From: Nocardioides marmotae
GTDB lineage: Bacteria > Actinomycetota > Actinomycetes > Propionibacteriales > Nocardioidaceae
Direction of reading: 5' to 3'
Assembly (NCBI RefSeq): GCF_013177455.1
Contig: NZ_CP053660.1
Location: forward strand, 186,001-250,000
Length of the DNA: 64,000 nt
A program made the translations under genes and the position numbers. Below, one piece after another: positions 19,046 to 28,039 of this stretch (positions are counted from its first letter, which is position 1; each line of letters opens with the position of its first letter). Under the pieces are notes generated by a model that saw nothing but the letters and a program-made list of their open reading frames with translations, had not been told where the DNA came from and made no database searches.

Positions 19046-21441
19046 TCGAGCGCGAGCCCGGCCGCGGGGGCGACCCGGGCGGCGCGCCGCGAGGGCAGCA
19101 CGCCCGCGAGCAGCCCGGCCGCGGCGGCGACCAGCACCACGACGAGCAGCTGGCCCCAGGGGAGCACGACCGCGGCGTCGTCGACCGCGACGTCGACCAG
19201 CGTCCGCACGGCCACCCAGGCGAAGACCACGCCGATCACCGTGCCGAGCACGGTCGCCACCACCGAGAGGAGCACCGCCTCGGCGGCGAGCATCCGGCGC
19301 AGCTGGCGGCGGGTGAGGCCGAGCGCGCGGAGCAGCGCGTTCTCCCGGGCGCGCTCCAGCACCGAGAGCCCCAGGGTGTTGCCGATGCCGATGAGCGCGA
19401 TGGCCACCGCGACCCCGAGCAGCGCCACCACGGCGCCGGTGAGGACGTCGAGCTGGAGCTCCACCCAGGCCCGCTCGGAGAGCCCGTCGACCAGGTCGGC
19501 GCCGCTGTTGACGGCGATCGCGCCGAGGTCGCCGGTGAGGTCCTCGACGTCGACCCCGTCCTCGGCGCGCGCCCACACCGCCCGGGGCAGCGGGTCGCCG
19601 CCGAGGGAGGCGAGCGTCGCCGTCGCGACCAGGCCGGCCTCGCCCCAGCCGTCCCCGGAGCTGACCCGGAGCCGCTCGGTCCGGCCGTCCACCGTCACCT
19701 CGACGTGGCGGGGCTCGTCGCCGGCGGCCAGCAGGTGCTGGGGCAGCGTGATGACGCCCGGTCGCGGCCGGGTGACGGTCTCGTCGCGCAGGACGCCCGC
19801 GCCGGCGCCGGCGTCGAGGAGCGGCACCCGGCCGATCCCCTCGATCCGGGCGACCACGCCGGGGAGCACGACGGCGTCGCGGACACCCAGGGTCGAGCGG
19901 ACGTCGGCCAGCACGTTGTCGGGCAGCGGGTCCTCGACCGCGGTGATCGCCAGGTCGAGGGGGTGGGCGGCGTCCATGTCCCCGGCGACGGCGTCGCGGG
20001 AGCTGGCCAGCCCGGTGAGAACCGCCGTGGTCAGGGTGACGCCGATGAGCAGCGAGGCGGTCGTGGCGGCGGTGCGCCGCGGGTTGCGCACCGCGTTGCC
20101 GGCGGCGAGCCGCGCGGTGGTCCCCCGCAGCGGGGCGCCGGCGAGCCGGACGAGCGCGGGCACGAGGAGCGGGCCGAGCACGATCACCCCGGTGAAGGCC
20201 AGGGTGCCGCCGGCGACCATCACGCCGACCGAGTGGGTGGCGATGGCGACCCCGAGGAGCGCGGCCCCGGCGAGGACGGCCAGCGCGCCGCCGGCGGTGC
20301 GCAGCCGGCCGGCCCCGGTGCGCAGGTCGACGCCCGCGTCGGGCCGCAGCGCGGCCAGCGGGCTGACCCGGACGACCGCGCGGGTCGGCAGCCACGCGGC
20401 CACGACGGTGACGAGCAGCCCGACCGCGAACGCCGCGGCGTACCACTGCGCGGAGACGGCGGCCTCGACCATCGTGCCCTCGGCGAGCCGGCCGCGGGCG
20501 ACCGCGACGAGCACCCGGCCGAGCACCGTGCCGAGCACCAGCCCGAGGCCGGAGGAGAGCGCGCCGAGGGCCAGCGCCTCGAGCCGGATCGAGCGCAGCA
20601 GCTGGCGGCGGGTCGCGCCGACGCAGCGCAGCAGCGCGAGGTCGCGGCGGCGCTGGGCGAAGAGGATGCTGAAGGTGTTGGCGATGACCAGCACCGAGAC
20701 GAACAGCGCGATGGCTGCGAAGACGAGCAGGACGATCGCGATGACGTCGACCTCGCGGGTCAGCTCGGCCTGCCGCTCCTGGACGAACTCGTCGGCCGGC
20801 TGGACCTGCGCGGAGGTCCCGCGCGCGGCGGCCCGGGCGCCGTCGCCGGCGTAGGCGACGGCCTCGACCCACATGCTCGAGGTCCACGGGCGCAGGTCCG
20901 CCCAGGGCAGGTAGAGCGTCGCCCCGGACGACGCCGAGGGGGTGTCGACCAGGCCGACGACCTCGGCCTCGACCGCGCGGCCGCCCGCGCCGATCCGGAC
21001 CCGGTCGCCGACGGCGAGGTCGGCGGCCTTGGCGTCGTTGACGTCCGCGACCACCTCGTCCCGGCCGCCGGGCCACCGGCCCGCGCGCAGCTCCTGCCAG
21101 CGCAGCGCCTCGTCCTCGGCGAGCGCGGCGAGGTCGACCCGCTGGCCGACGACCCGCCCCGCCGAGGTCACCGGCCCGGTGACCGAGCCGAGCACGACCG
21201 CGCTGTCCCCGGCCGCCGCGGCCCGGCGCACGACCAGGTCGGCGTCCTCCGCGCCGAGCTGGGAGACCACGGCGTCGGCGCCGCGGTAGGGCAGCCCGAC
21301 GCCCGCGACGAGACCGTCCTTGGTGGCGGCCGACAGCGCGCTGGTGACCACGACGAACGAGACGCCGATGACGATCGCGACCGCCGCGGCGACGTAGCGC
21401 CGGGCGTGGGTGCGCAGCGAGGCGAGCAGGACGGTCCTCAT
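19042..21441 (-). CDS. ABC transporter permease, two FtsX/MacB-type domains
   Basis: A 799-residue permease with two FtsX-like halves. Helix 1 is near residues 12-35, followed by a large extracytoplasmic domain, three helices (about 245-380), two more central helices, a second extracytoplasmic domain and three C-terminal helices ending in RVAPAAGLALD. Arginine-rich elbow motifs (RRRDLALLRCVGATRRQL and ENALLRALGLTRRQL) precede helices in each half, as usual in this family. With the adjacent ATPase it forms a type VII ABC exporter, probably for a peptide, antibiotic or lipid-like compound. It overlaps the ATPase gene by 4 bp and is in an operon with a two-component system. Confidence 0.9.
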   Translation of the reverse strand: MRTVLLASLRTHARRYVAAAVAIVIGVSFVVVTSALSAATKDGLVAGVGLPYRGADAVVSQLGAEDADLVVRRAAAAGDSAVVLGSVTGPVTSAGRVVGQRVDLAALAEDEALRWQELRAGRWPGGRDEVVADVNDAKAADLAVGDRVRIGAGGRAVEAEVVGLVDTPSASSGATLYLPWADLRPWTSSMWVEAVAYAGDGARAAARGTSAQVQPADEFVQERQAELTREVDVIAIVLLVFAAIALFVSVLVIANTFSILFAQRRRDLALLRCVGATRRQLLRSIRLEALALGALSSGLGLVLGTVLGRVLVAVARGRLAEGTMVEAAVSAQWYAAAFAVGLLVTVVAAWLPTRAVVRVSPLAALRPDAGVDLRTGAGRLRTAGGALAVLAGAALLGVAIATHSVGVMVAGGTLAFTGVIVLGPLLVPALVRLAGAPLRGTTARLAAGNAVRNPRRTAATTASLLIGVTLTTAVLTGLASSRDAVAGDMDAAHPLDLAITAVEDPLPDNVLADVRSTLGVRDAVVLPGVVARIEGIGRVPLLDAGAGAGVLRDETVTRPRPGVITLPQHLLAAGDEPRHVEVTVDGRTERLRVSSGDGWGEAGLVATATLASLGGDPLPRAVWARAEDGVDVEDLTGDLGAIAVNSGADLVDGLSERAWVELQLDVLTGAVVALLGVAVAIALIGIGNTLGLSVLERARENALLRALGLTRRQLRRMLAAEAVLLSVVATVLGTVIGVVFAWVAVRTLVDVAVDDAAVVLPWGQLLVVVLVAAAAGLLAGVLPSRRAARVAPAAGLALD

Positions 21442-22223
21442 CGCTCGCCCCGCAGGGTCGCGACCAGCTCGTCGGCGGACGGCTCGACGAGGTGGGCGCG
21501 GATCGCGCCGTCGGCGATGACCACGACGTCGTCGGCGTACGCCGCCGCGTCGAGCTCGTGGGTGACCATGACGACGGTCTGGCCCAGCTCGCGGACGGAG
21601 CGGCGCAGGAAGCCCAGCACCTCCGCGGAGGCGGCGCTGTCGAGGTTGCCGGTGGGCTCGTCGGCGAAGACGATCGCGGGCTCGCTGACCAGTGCGCGGG
21701 CGATCGCGACCCGCTGCTGCTGGCCGCCGGAGAGCTCGGCGGGCCGGTGGCCGAGCCGGTCGCGCAGGCCGAGGACGTCGACGACGAGGTCGTGCCGCTC
21801 GCGGACGGCGCCGCTGAGCCGCCGGCCGGCGAGCTCGAGGGGGAGCGCGATGTTCTGCGCCGCGGTGAGCATGGGCAGCAGGTTGAAGGACTGGAAGACG
21901 AAGCCGACGTGGTCGCGCCGGAACAGGGTGAGCGCGGTGTCGTCGAGCCGCTCCAGGGCCTGCCCGGCCACCTCGACGGTGCCGGCGGTGGGGGCGTCCA
22001 GCCCGGCCAGGCAGTGCATGAGGGTGGACTTGCCGGAGCCCGAGGGCCCCATGACGGCGGTGAACCGACCGGCCGGCAGGTCGAGGTCGACGCCCCGGAG
22101 GGCGTGGACCGCGGCGTCGCCGCGGCCGTGGACGCGGGCCAGGCCGCGGGCGCTGGCGGCCAGGGTGACCCGGTCGGCTGCGGTCGGGGCTGGGCCGTTC
22201 GTGGGGGAGGTGCTCGTGGTCAT
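21438..22223 (-). CDS. ABC transporter ATP-binding protein (LolD/MacB type)
   Basis: A 261-residue nucleotide-binding subunit. Walker A is GPSGSGKST, the signature is LSGGQQQR, Walker B leads to DEPTGNLD, and the switch His is in VMVTHE. The segment FNLLPMLTAAQNIALPLEL is typical of the exporter group that pairs with FtsX-type permeases. The ATG at 22223 is followed by about 20 disordered residues. It is followed by the permease with a 4-bp overlap and preceded by the response regulator gene 64 bp upstream. Confidence 0.94.
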   Translation of the reverse strand: MTTSTSPTNGPAPTAADRVTLAASARGLARVHGRGDAAVHALRGVDLDLPAGRFTAVMGPSGSGKSTLMHCLAGLDAPTAGTVEVAGQALERLDDTALTLFRRDHVGFVFQSFNLLPMLTAAQNIALPLELAGRRLSGAVRERHDLVVDVLGLRDRLGHRPAELSGGQQQRVAIARALVSEPAIVFADEPTGNLDSAASAEVLGFLRRSVRELGQTVVMVTHELDAAAYADDVVVIADGAIRAHLVEPSADELVATLRGER

Positions 22224-22278
22224 GGCACGAGCCTCGTCGCCGGCGGCGTCCGGGTCGTCGGCCCGCGGGCGGGACCCG

Positions 22279-22300
22279 GCGTACGACTCAGGTCGTACGC
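22279..22300. repeat. 9-bp inverted repeat across the response-regulator stop codon
   Basis: Arms GCGTACGAC and GTCGTACGC flank TCAG, which includes the stop of the response regulator. It could be a weak terminator or attenuator between regulator and ABC genes, or an operator; the sequence alone does not decide. Confidence 0.45.
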
Positions 22301-23010
22301 GCCAGCCCGGTCTCGTACGCCAGGACGACCAGCTGCACCCGGTCGCGCGAGCCGGTCTTGGCCAGCAGCCGCCCGACGTGGGTCTTCACGGTGGTCTCGG
22401 CGACGACGAGCTCCGCGGCGATCTCGGTGTTGCTGCGCCCGCGGCCCACCAGCGCGAGCACCTCGCGTTCCCGCTCGGTCAGCGGCGCGAGCCGGTCGTG
22501 CGTGGGGGCCGCCGGGGTGCCGTCGGTGTCGTCCGGGTCGGGCAGGACGGCGGCGAACCGCTCGAGCAGGCGCCGGGTCGTGCTCGGCGCGACGACCGAG
22601 TCGCCGGCGTGGACGGTGCGGATCGCGCCGAGCAGCTCCTCCGGCCCGGCGTCCTTGAGCAGGAACGCCGCGGCGCCGGCGCGGATCGCGGCGAAGGCGT
22701 ACTCGTCGAGGTCGAAGGTGGTCAGCACCAGGACGCGGGGCGCGCCTGGCCGCGCGGCCAGCCGCCGGGTGGCCTCCACGCCGTCCATCCGCGGCATCCG
22801 GACGTCCATCAGCACCACGTCGGCGCGGGTCACCGACAGCCGCTCGAGCGCCTCCGCCCCGTCGCCGGCCTCGCCGACGACCTCGAGGTCGGGCTGGCTG
22901 TCGACGAGCATCCGGAAGCCGCCGCGGACCATCTGCTGGTCGTCGACGAGGAAGACCCGGATCCGGTCGGTCCCCGGGCCTGCCGTGCCCTCCGTGCCTG
23001 CCGCGCTCAC
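22288..23010 (-). CDS. NarL/LuxR-family response regulator
   Basis: A 240-residue regulator with an N-terminal receiver domain (acidic pair DD near residue 23, phosphoacceptor Asp69 in VLMDVRMP, Lys in LLKDA) and a C-terminal LuxR-type helix-turn-helix (LTEREREVLALVGRGRSNTEIA...TVKTHVGRLL). The start is GTG at 23010, overlapping the kinase stop as GTGA. With the kinase upstream and the ABC exporter downstream, it probably controls the exporter in response to an envelope signal, as in similar actinobacterial operons. Confidence 0.93.
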   Translation of the reverse strand: MSAAGTEGTAGPGTDRIRVFLVDDQQMVRGGFRMLVDSQPDLEVVGEAGDGAEALERLSVTRADVVLMDVRMPRMDGVEATRRLAARPGAPRVLVLTTFDLDEYAFAAIRAGAAAFLLKDAGPEELLGAIRTVHAGDSVVAPSTTRRLLERFAAVLPDPDDTDGTPAAPTHDRLAPLTEREREVLALVGRGRSNTEIAAELVVAETTVKTHVGRLLAKTGSRDRVQLVVLAYETGLARTT

Positions 23011-24203
23011 GCCGGGATCCTCGCAGAGACGGTGAACCCGCCCCCGGCGCGCGGCCCGGCCTCGAGCGTGCCGCCGTGGACGCCGACCCGCTCGCGCATG
23101 CCGAGCAGGCCCAGCCCGCGGCCGTCGTCCTCGGCGCTGGCGCCGCGCCCGTCGTCCTCGACGCGCACCACCACCGCGCGGTCGCGACCGGCGCCGGCGA
23201 CTGCCACCTCGACGCGGACCGCGACCTCGGGGCCGGCGTGCTTGCGGACGTTGGTGAGCGCCTCCTGGACCACGCGGTACGCCGTCAGGCCGACGCCGTC
23301 GGCGATGCCGGTCGTGGCCGCGGGGTCGGGCAGGCGCGCCTCGACCCGCGCGCCGGCGGTGCGCGCCTCGGCGACCAGCGCGTCGAGGTCGGCCAGCCCC
23401 GGCTGCGGCCGCAGCGCCGGGCCGCCGTCGACGGCCGCGTCCTCGGCGCGGAGCAGCCCGAGCATCCGGCGCATCTCGGTCAGCGCCTCCCGGCCGGTCG
23501 CGGCGACCGTCTCCAGGGTGCGGGCGGCGACGTCGGGGTCGGTGCGGGCGGCGTACCGCGCCCCGTCGGCCTGCACCACGATCACCGAGAGCCCGTGCGC
23601 GACCACGTCGTGCATCTCGCGGGCGATCCGCGCCCGCTCGTCGGCCGCGGCCAGCGCCACCTGCTGCGCGGCCTCGCGCTGCACCCGGTCGCTGCGCTCG
23701 ACCAGCGCGTCGACGTAGGCCTGGCGCGTGCGCCCGAGCGTGCCGAGCGCCCAGGCCGCCGCGGCGACGGCGCCGATCAGGATCGCGTTGGTGAGGACGG
23801 TGAGGGCCGTGTCCGGCGACCCGACGCTCCAGTCGATCGCGGCGGTCAGCGCCGCGACCGCGCTGACGGCCAGCGCCGCCCAGCCGTGCACCGGGGCGGC
23901 GTACCGCGCGACGGAGTAGACCGCGACCGGCCACGCCACCTGGCCCAGCGTCGGCTCGTCCAGGAGCAGCACCTGGGCCGCGTGCGCGGCCGTGACCGCC
24001 CAGAAGACCGCGACCGGGTGGCGGCGCCGCCACAGCAGCGGGCCGACCTGGAGCACGCTCAGGGCGCTGCTGACCGGGCCGACCGAGAACCAGAGCGGCA
24101 CCGCCGGCAGCAGCAGGCCGACCACCACCAGCACGTCGAACCACCGGCGACCGCGGGGCCCCAGGCGCCGCGGCGGGCGCTGGTCGGGCAGGGGCGTGCT
24201 CAC
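23007..24203 (-). CDS. Sensor histidine kinase (HisKA_3 / DesK-like)
   Basis: A 398-residue kinase with four or five N-terminal membrane helices (about residues 20-150), a coiled stretch, and the HisKA_3 phosphoacceptor His198 in REMHDVVAHGLSVI. The ATPase domain has the N box AYRVVQEALTNVRKHA and glycine boxes VEDDGRG and GLGLLGMRERV. There is no extracytoplasmic sensor domain, so sensing is likely within the membrane. The start is GTG at 24203. It is the first gene of the kinase-regulator-ATPase-permease operon. Confidence 0.92.
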   Translation of the reverse strand: MSTPLPDQRPPRRLGPRGRRWFDVLVVVGLLLPAVPLWFSVGPVSSALSVLQVGPLLWRRRHPVAVFWAVTAAHAAQVLLLDEPTLGQVAWPVAVYSVARYAAPVHGWAALAVSAVAALTAAIDWSVGSPDTALTVLTNAILIGAVAAAAWALGTLGRTRQAYVDALVERSDRVQREAAQQVALAAADERARIAREMHDVVAHGLSVIVVQADGARYAARTDPDVAARTLETVAATGREALTEMRRMLGLLRAEDAAVDGGPALRPQPGLADLDALVAEARTAGARVEARLPDPAATTGIADGVGLTAYRVVQEALTNVRKHAGPEVAVRVEVAVAGAGRDRAVVVRVEDDGRGASAEDDGRGLGLLGMRERVGVHGGTLEAGPRAGGGFTVSARIPA

Positions 24204-24313
24204 GACGGCGACCCTAGGCGGGCGGGCGGTCCGAGCGCGTCCGACCAGGGGATGACCCGGGGGATGATCCGCGGGCGTCGGCGGCCCACCGAGCCGCGAG
24301 TAGGGTGCGGCCC

Positions 24314-24472
24314 ATGACCAAGTGGGAGTACCTGACCGCGCCGATCCTCACGCACGCGGCCAAGCAGATCCTCGACAACTTCGGGGCCGACGGCTGGGAG
24401 CTGGTGCAGGTCGCGCCCGGCATGAACCCCGAGAACCTGGTCGGCTACTTCAAGCGCCCGGTCGAGGGCTGA
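24314..24472 (+). CDS. Small DUF4177-like protein
   Basis: A 52-residue protein opening MTKWEYLTAPI and continuing FGADGWELVQVAPG, the pattern of DUF4177-like small proteins. The ATG at 24314 lies between a promoter-like TAGGGT (24301-24306) and the downstream RidA gene, 3 bp away. M. tuberculosis has the equivalent tiny gene Rv3678A beside its RidA homologue. Role unknown. Confidence 0.82.
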   Translation: MTKWEYLTAPILTHAAKQILDNFGADGWELVQVAPGMNPENLVGYFKRPVEG

Positions 24473-24475
24473 GCC

Positions 24476-24949
24476 GTGGCCGCCACGCCCGAGGAGCGGC
24501 TCGCCGAGCTCGGCCTGGAGGTCCCGGAGGTGGCGGCACCGGTGGCGGCCTACGTCCCGGCCGTCCGCCACGGCGACCTCGTCCAGACCTCCGGCCAGCT
24601 GCCGATGCGGCGCGGTGAGCTCCTCATCACCGGCAAGGTCGGTGGCGAGGTCAGCCCCGAGGAGGCCTACGCCTGCGCCCAGCAGTGCGCGCTCAACGCG
24701 ATCGCCGCGATCCAGGCGCAGGTCGGTGACCTCAGCGCCGTCGAGCGCGTGGTGAAGGTGACCGCGTTCATCGCCTCCACCCCCGACTTCACCGGCCAGC
24801 CCGGCGTGGCCAACGGCGCCTCGGAGCTGTTCGGCGCGGTCTTCGGCGACGCCGGCGTCCACGCCCGCTCCGCCGTCGGCGTCCCGGTGCTCCCGCTCGA
24901 CGCGCCGGTCGAGGTCGAGGTGCTCGTCGCGGTCCGGGCGGGCTCGTGA
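24476..24949 (+). CDS. RidA family protein
   Basis: A 157-residue member of the YjgF/YER057c/UK114 (RidA) family, whose founding members hydrolyse reactive enamine/imine intermediates. It has the family core VQTSGQLPMRRGEL, the CAQQCALNAIAAIQAQ helix, KVTAFIAS and the C-terminal ARSAVGVPVLPLDAPVEVEVLV. The Arg in HARSAVG matches the substrate-carboxylate Arg of active RidA proteins. GTG start; its TGA overlaps the GTG of the next gene. Confidence 0.93.
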   Translation: MAATPEERLAELGLEVPEVAAPVAAYVPAVRHGDLVQTSGQLPMRRGELLITGKVGGEVSPEEAYACAQQCALNAIAAIQAQVGDLSAVERVVKVTAFIASTPDFTGQPGVANGASELFGAVFGDAGVHARSAVGVPVLPLDAPVEVEVLVAVRAGS

Positions 24950-25824
24950 GGATCCCGCTGCCACCCGTGCCGCTGCCCGAGCACCTGCTCGACGTCGCCC
25001 GGGAGTACGACGACGGCACCCGCACCCCGGCCCAGCCGCGCGACGCCGCGACCGTCGTGGTGCTCCGCGACGGGGCCGACCCGGCCACCGGGCCCGAGGT
25101 CTACCTGCTGCGCCGCCAGGTCTCGATGGACTTCGCCGGCGGGATGGCCGTCTTCCCCGGCGGCGGGGTCGACCAGCGCGACTTCGACGCCGCGGTCGCC
25201 TGGGCCGGGCCCGACCCGGCCGACTGGGCCCGGCGGCTCGGCACCGACACCGACCTCGCCCGCGCGCTGGTCTGCGCCGCGGTCCGCGAGACCTTCGAGG
25301 AGTCCGGCGTGCTGCTCGCCGGCGAGTCCGGCGACACGGTCGTCGCCGACACCACCGGCGAGGACTGGGAGGCCGACCGCGAGGCGCTGGTCTCCCGCGA
25401 GCTGGCGATGACGGAGTTCCTCAACCGCCGTGGGCTCGTGCTGCGCACCGACCTGCTCGGCACCTGGGACGCCTGGCTCACGCCGGTCTTCGAGCCCAAG
25501 CGCTACCGGACCTGGTTCTTCGTCGCCGAGCTACCCGCCGGACAGCGCACGCGCGACGTCTCCACCGAGTCCTCCTCGGTCACGTGGCTGCCCGCGAGGG
25601 TCGCGGCCGACCAGGCGGACGGTGGCGACCTGGCGATGCTGCCGCCGACGTACCTCACGTGCCTGGAGGTGGGCACCCACGCCTCGACGGCCGAGGTGCT
25701 CGCCGCGGCGGAGGGGCGCACCGTGGAGATGTTCACCCCGTCGGTCGAGCCGCTCGGCGAGGGCTGGACCCTCTCGATGCCCGACCGGCTGCGACCCCTG
25801 GTGGCCGAGCGGCGCCGCCCGTGA
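24946..25824 (+). CDS. NUDIX hydrolase
   Basis: A 292-residue NUDIX protein, longer than the basic domain because an insertion of about 45 residues splits the start of the domain (PGGGVDQRDFDAAV) from the NUDIX helix. The catalytic box reads AVRETFEESGVLL (about residues 114-126), with a second variable stretch before YRTWFFVAELP. The substrate is unknown. It belongs to the 24.3-26.6 kb operon, overlapping RidA upstream and the metallo-hydrolase downstream by 4 bp each. Confidence 0.88.
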   Translation: MRIPLPPVPLPEHLLDVAREYDDGTRTPAQPRDAATVVVLRDGADPATGPEVYLLRRQVSMDFAGGMAVFPGGGVDQRDFDAAVAWAGPDPADWARRLGTDTDLARALVCAAVRETFEESGVLLAGESGDTVVADTTGEDWEADREALVSRELAMTEFLNRRGLVLRTDLLGTWDAWLTPVFEPKRYRTWFFVAELPAGQRTRDVSTESSSVTWLPARVAADQADGGDLAMLPPTYLTCLEVGTHASTAEVLAAAEGRTVEMFTPSVEPLGEGWTLSMPDRLRPLVAERRRP

Positions 25825-26645
25825 CCGCGGGCGCGTGGACCGGCGGCTCCTTCGGCGAGCGCGGTTCGTGCGTCCTCGCGCCGAACCCGACGATGATGAC
25901 CCTCGACGGCACCAACACCTGGGTGCTGCGCGAACCGGGTGCGCGGCGCTCGGTCGTCGTCGACCCCGGGCCCTCGATCCTCGAGCACCTCGACGCGGTC
26001 GCCGAGACCGCCGGCGAGGTCGGCGCGGTGCTGCTGACCCACCACCACCTCGACCACTCCGAGGCGGCGCGGGAGTTCGCCGAGCGGGTCGGCTGCGGCG
26101 TCCGCGCGCTCGACCCGGCCTACCGGCTCGGCTCCGAGGGGCTCGGCGACGGCGACGTCGTCGAGGTCGACGGCCTGGAGGTCCACGTCGTGGCCACGCC
26201 GGGGCACACCGCCGACTCGCTGTCCTTCCTGCTCCCGGCCGAGGGGGCGCTGCTCACCGGCGACACCGTGCTGGGGCGCGGGACGACGGTGGTGGCCCAC
26301 CCCGACGGGCAGCTCGGCGCCTACCTCGACAGCCTCGACCGGCTGCACGCGCTCGCCGCGGCCGCCGAGGCCCGCACCATCTGGCCCGGCCACGGCCCGG
26401 TCATCGACGACGCCCTCGGCGTCCTGGACTTCTACCTCGCCCACCGGCGCGACCGGCTCGCCCAGGTCGAGCAGGCGGTCACCACCCTGGCCGCCGGCCC
26501 CGACCCGCTGCCGGCCGAGGACCTCCCGCGCCGCGTCGTCGAGGTCGTGTACGCCGACGTCGACCCGGTCCTCTGGGGCGCGGCCGAGCTGTCGGTGCGC
26601 GCCCAGCTGGCCCACCTGGGCCGGCTCGGCCCGCTCGCCGGCTGA
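25821..26645 (+). CDS. Metallo-beta-lactamase-fold hydrolase (LACTB2-like)
   Basis: A 274-residue MBL-fold enzyme. Zinc ligands are in LTHHHLDHS (HxHxDH), ATPGHTADS, LTGDTV and IWPGHGPVI. A winged-helix-like C-terminal part (about residues 190-270) resembles LACTB2-type proteins, some of which are nucleases. The GTG at 25821 overlaps the NUDIX stop. The M. tuberculosis homologue Rv3677c lies next to RidA in the same order. Confidence 0.9.
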   Translation: MTAGAWTGGSFGERGSCVLAPNPTMMTLDGTNTWVLREPGARRSVVVDPGPSILEHLDAVAETAGEVGAVLLTHHHLDHSEAAREFAERVGCGVRALDPAYRLGSEGLGDGDVVEVDGLEVHVVATPGHTADSLSFLLPAEGALLTGDTVLGRGTTVVAHPDGQLGAYLDSLDRLHALAAAAEARTIWPGHGPVIDDALGVLDFYLAHRRDRLAQVEQAVTTLAAGPDPLPAEDLPRRVVEVVYADVDPVLWGAAELSVRAQLAHLGRLGPLAG

Positions 26646-26744
26646 CCGGTCGGTCCGGCTTCTTTCGAACCCGCCCCGCCTGCCCGCGCGCTCTGGCACC
26701 CTGACGCTCGCCGGACCGGGACGAACGGGTGGGAGGACGCCGCG

Positions 26745-27836
26745 ATGCGGGTGCGCACGGCTGCGCTGACGGCCCTGGTCGTGCTGCTGCTCGTGGTGCC
26801 GGGCCTGGCCGCCCCTGCCGGTGCGACCGGGGCATCGGGGGCATCGGGAGCGCCGGCGGCTGCTGCCGCGGCCGCGCCGCTGCGGGCGACGTACCGCCTC
26901 CAGGTCGTCACCGCGAACCTGGACGGCGCCGAGCACCGGCGCAGCGGCGACAAGCTCGCCACCGTCCAGCGGGTGATCGGCTCCTCGACCCCGGACGTGG
27001 TGATGCTCCAGGAGGTCTGCTTCGGGCAGTTCCGGCGCTTCGTCGCGGCCAACCGCGCCTGGATCGGCGACGGGGAGACCTGGCGCGACCACTTCCGGTT
27101 CCAGCAGCTGCGCCGCCACCACGGCTGCGGACGCCCGGGGGCGGTCCAGCGGCACGGGCTGGTCCTCGCTTCCCGGCACCCCCTCTCCGACGTCGGCACC
27201 CACCGGCTGCCCAACCCGGGCGCGCGGACGCCGCACCGCTTCCGCATGCTCTGCGCGGACGTCGCCGTGCGCGGCGCGCTGCTCCGCTTCGCCGACGACG
27301 CGGTCCGCGCCTGCACCCTCCAGCTGCGCGCCGGCCGGGGCCGCCGCACCGGTGCCGGCCCCGCGCGGCGGGCGCAGGCGATCGCCGCGCGGAAGGTGCT
27401 GGCGCCGCTGGTGCGGGAGGACCGGGCCGCTGTCGTGCTCGGCGGGGACTTCAACGCGGTGCCGACCAAGGGCACGATGAGCGAGCTCTACCGGCTCTCG
27501 CGCAGCGGCTGGCTCACCAACCGGCGCGGGCTGTTCTTCGAGGCCGACCAGACCGGGACCTACCGCGACCGCCCCGCCGGCGCCGGCCCCGGGATCGAGC
27601 AGGTCGTGTGCCGGCTGGCCCCGCGGGTGTGCCGCTGGGGCGAGCCGACCCACCGCTCACGCGGGCGGAGCCGCAAGATCGACTACCTGTTCTTCGGGGA
27701 GAACCGGGCCGAGCCCACCGCCACGAGCACCCTCCTCGGCCCGCGCGAGCACCTCGGCGGGGACGTCGTCCGCTCGCCCTCGGCCACCCACGACGTCTAC
27801 CTCGGCTGGGCCGACCTGGCGCTCGACCTCCGCTGA
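26745..27836 (+). CDS. Secreted endonuclease/exonuclease/phosphatase-family protein
   Basis: A 363-residue protein with a signal peptide (about residues 1-28) and an Ala/Gly-rich spacer. The EEP fold is supported by VTANLDG, VVMLQEVC, LASRHPL, VLGGDFNAVP and KIDYLFF. The final conserved SDH is replaced by THD (SATHDVYLGW), still a possible His-Asp arrangement. The substrate may be extracellular nucleic acid or a phospholipid; there is no way to decide from sequence. The start ATG follows GGGAGGAC. An array of 22-bp repeats begins 14 bp after the stop. Confidence 0.82.
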   Translation: MRVRTAALTALVVLLLVVPGLAAPAGATGASGASGAPAAAAAAAPLRATYRLQVVTANLDGAEHRRSGDKLATVQRVIGSSTPDVVMLQEVCFGQFRRFVAANRAWIGDGETWRDHFRFQQLRRHHGCGRPGAVQRHGLVLASRHPLSDVGTHRLPNPGARTPHRFRMLCADVAVRGALLRFADDAVRACTLQLRAGRGRRTGAGPARRAQAIAARKVLAPLVREDRAAVVLGGDFNAVPTKGTMSELYRLSRSGWLTNRRGLFFEADQTGTYRDRPAGAGPGIEQVVCRLAPRVCRWGEPTHRSRGRSRKIDYLFFGENRAEPTATSTLLGPREHLGGDVVRSPSATHDVYLGWADLALDLR

Positions 27837-27849
27837 CCCGCCGCTCCGC

Positions 27850-27929
27850 CGAGTCGGCACCTGTGGCGCGTCGAGTCGGCACTTGTGGCGCGCCGAGTGG
27901 GCACTTGTGGCGCGTCGAGTGGGCACTTC
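27850..27929. repeat. Repeat array A: 22-bp tandem units, forward orientation
   Basis: Four units start at 27850, 27872, 27894 and 27916 with an exact 22-bp period; the core is CGAGTCGGCACTTGTGG followed by a CGCG-type spacer, and the last unit is partial. Two units have GTGGGC in place of GTCGGC. The array is noncoding, between the EEP gene and the DUF559 gene. Confidence 0.9.
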
Positions 27930-28039
27930 GGGTGACCGGACCACCAGCTGACGTCCACAGCCACGCCGCGCGACGACGCTGTCCACAGACGTACGTCGCG
28001 CGCCGAGCGCCGCTGGCCCACCGACGGCACGGTCCCGTC

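Noticed and set aside
18451..23718. 1755-codon plus-strand frame
   Set aside because: It runs antisense through the ABC permease, ATPase and response regulator genes and in the alternative frame of the YdeI-like gene; composition is low-complexity, so it is an open-frame artefact of high GC.
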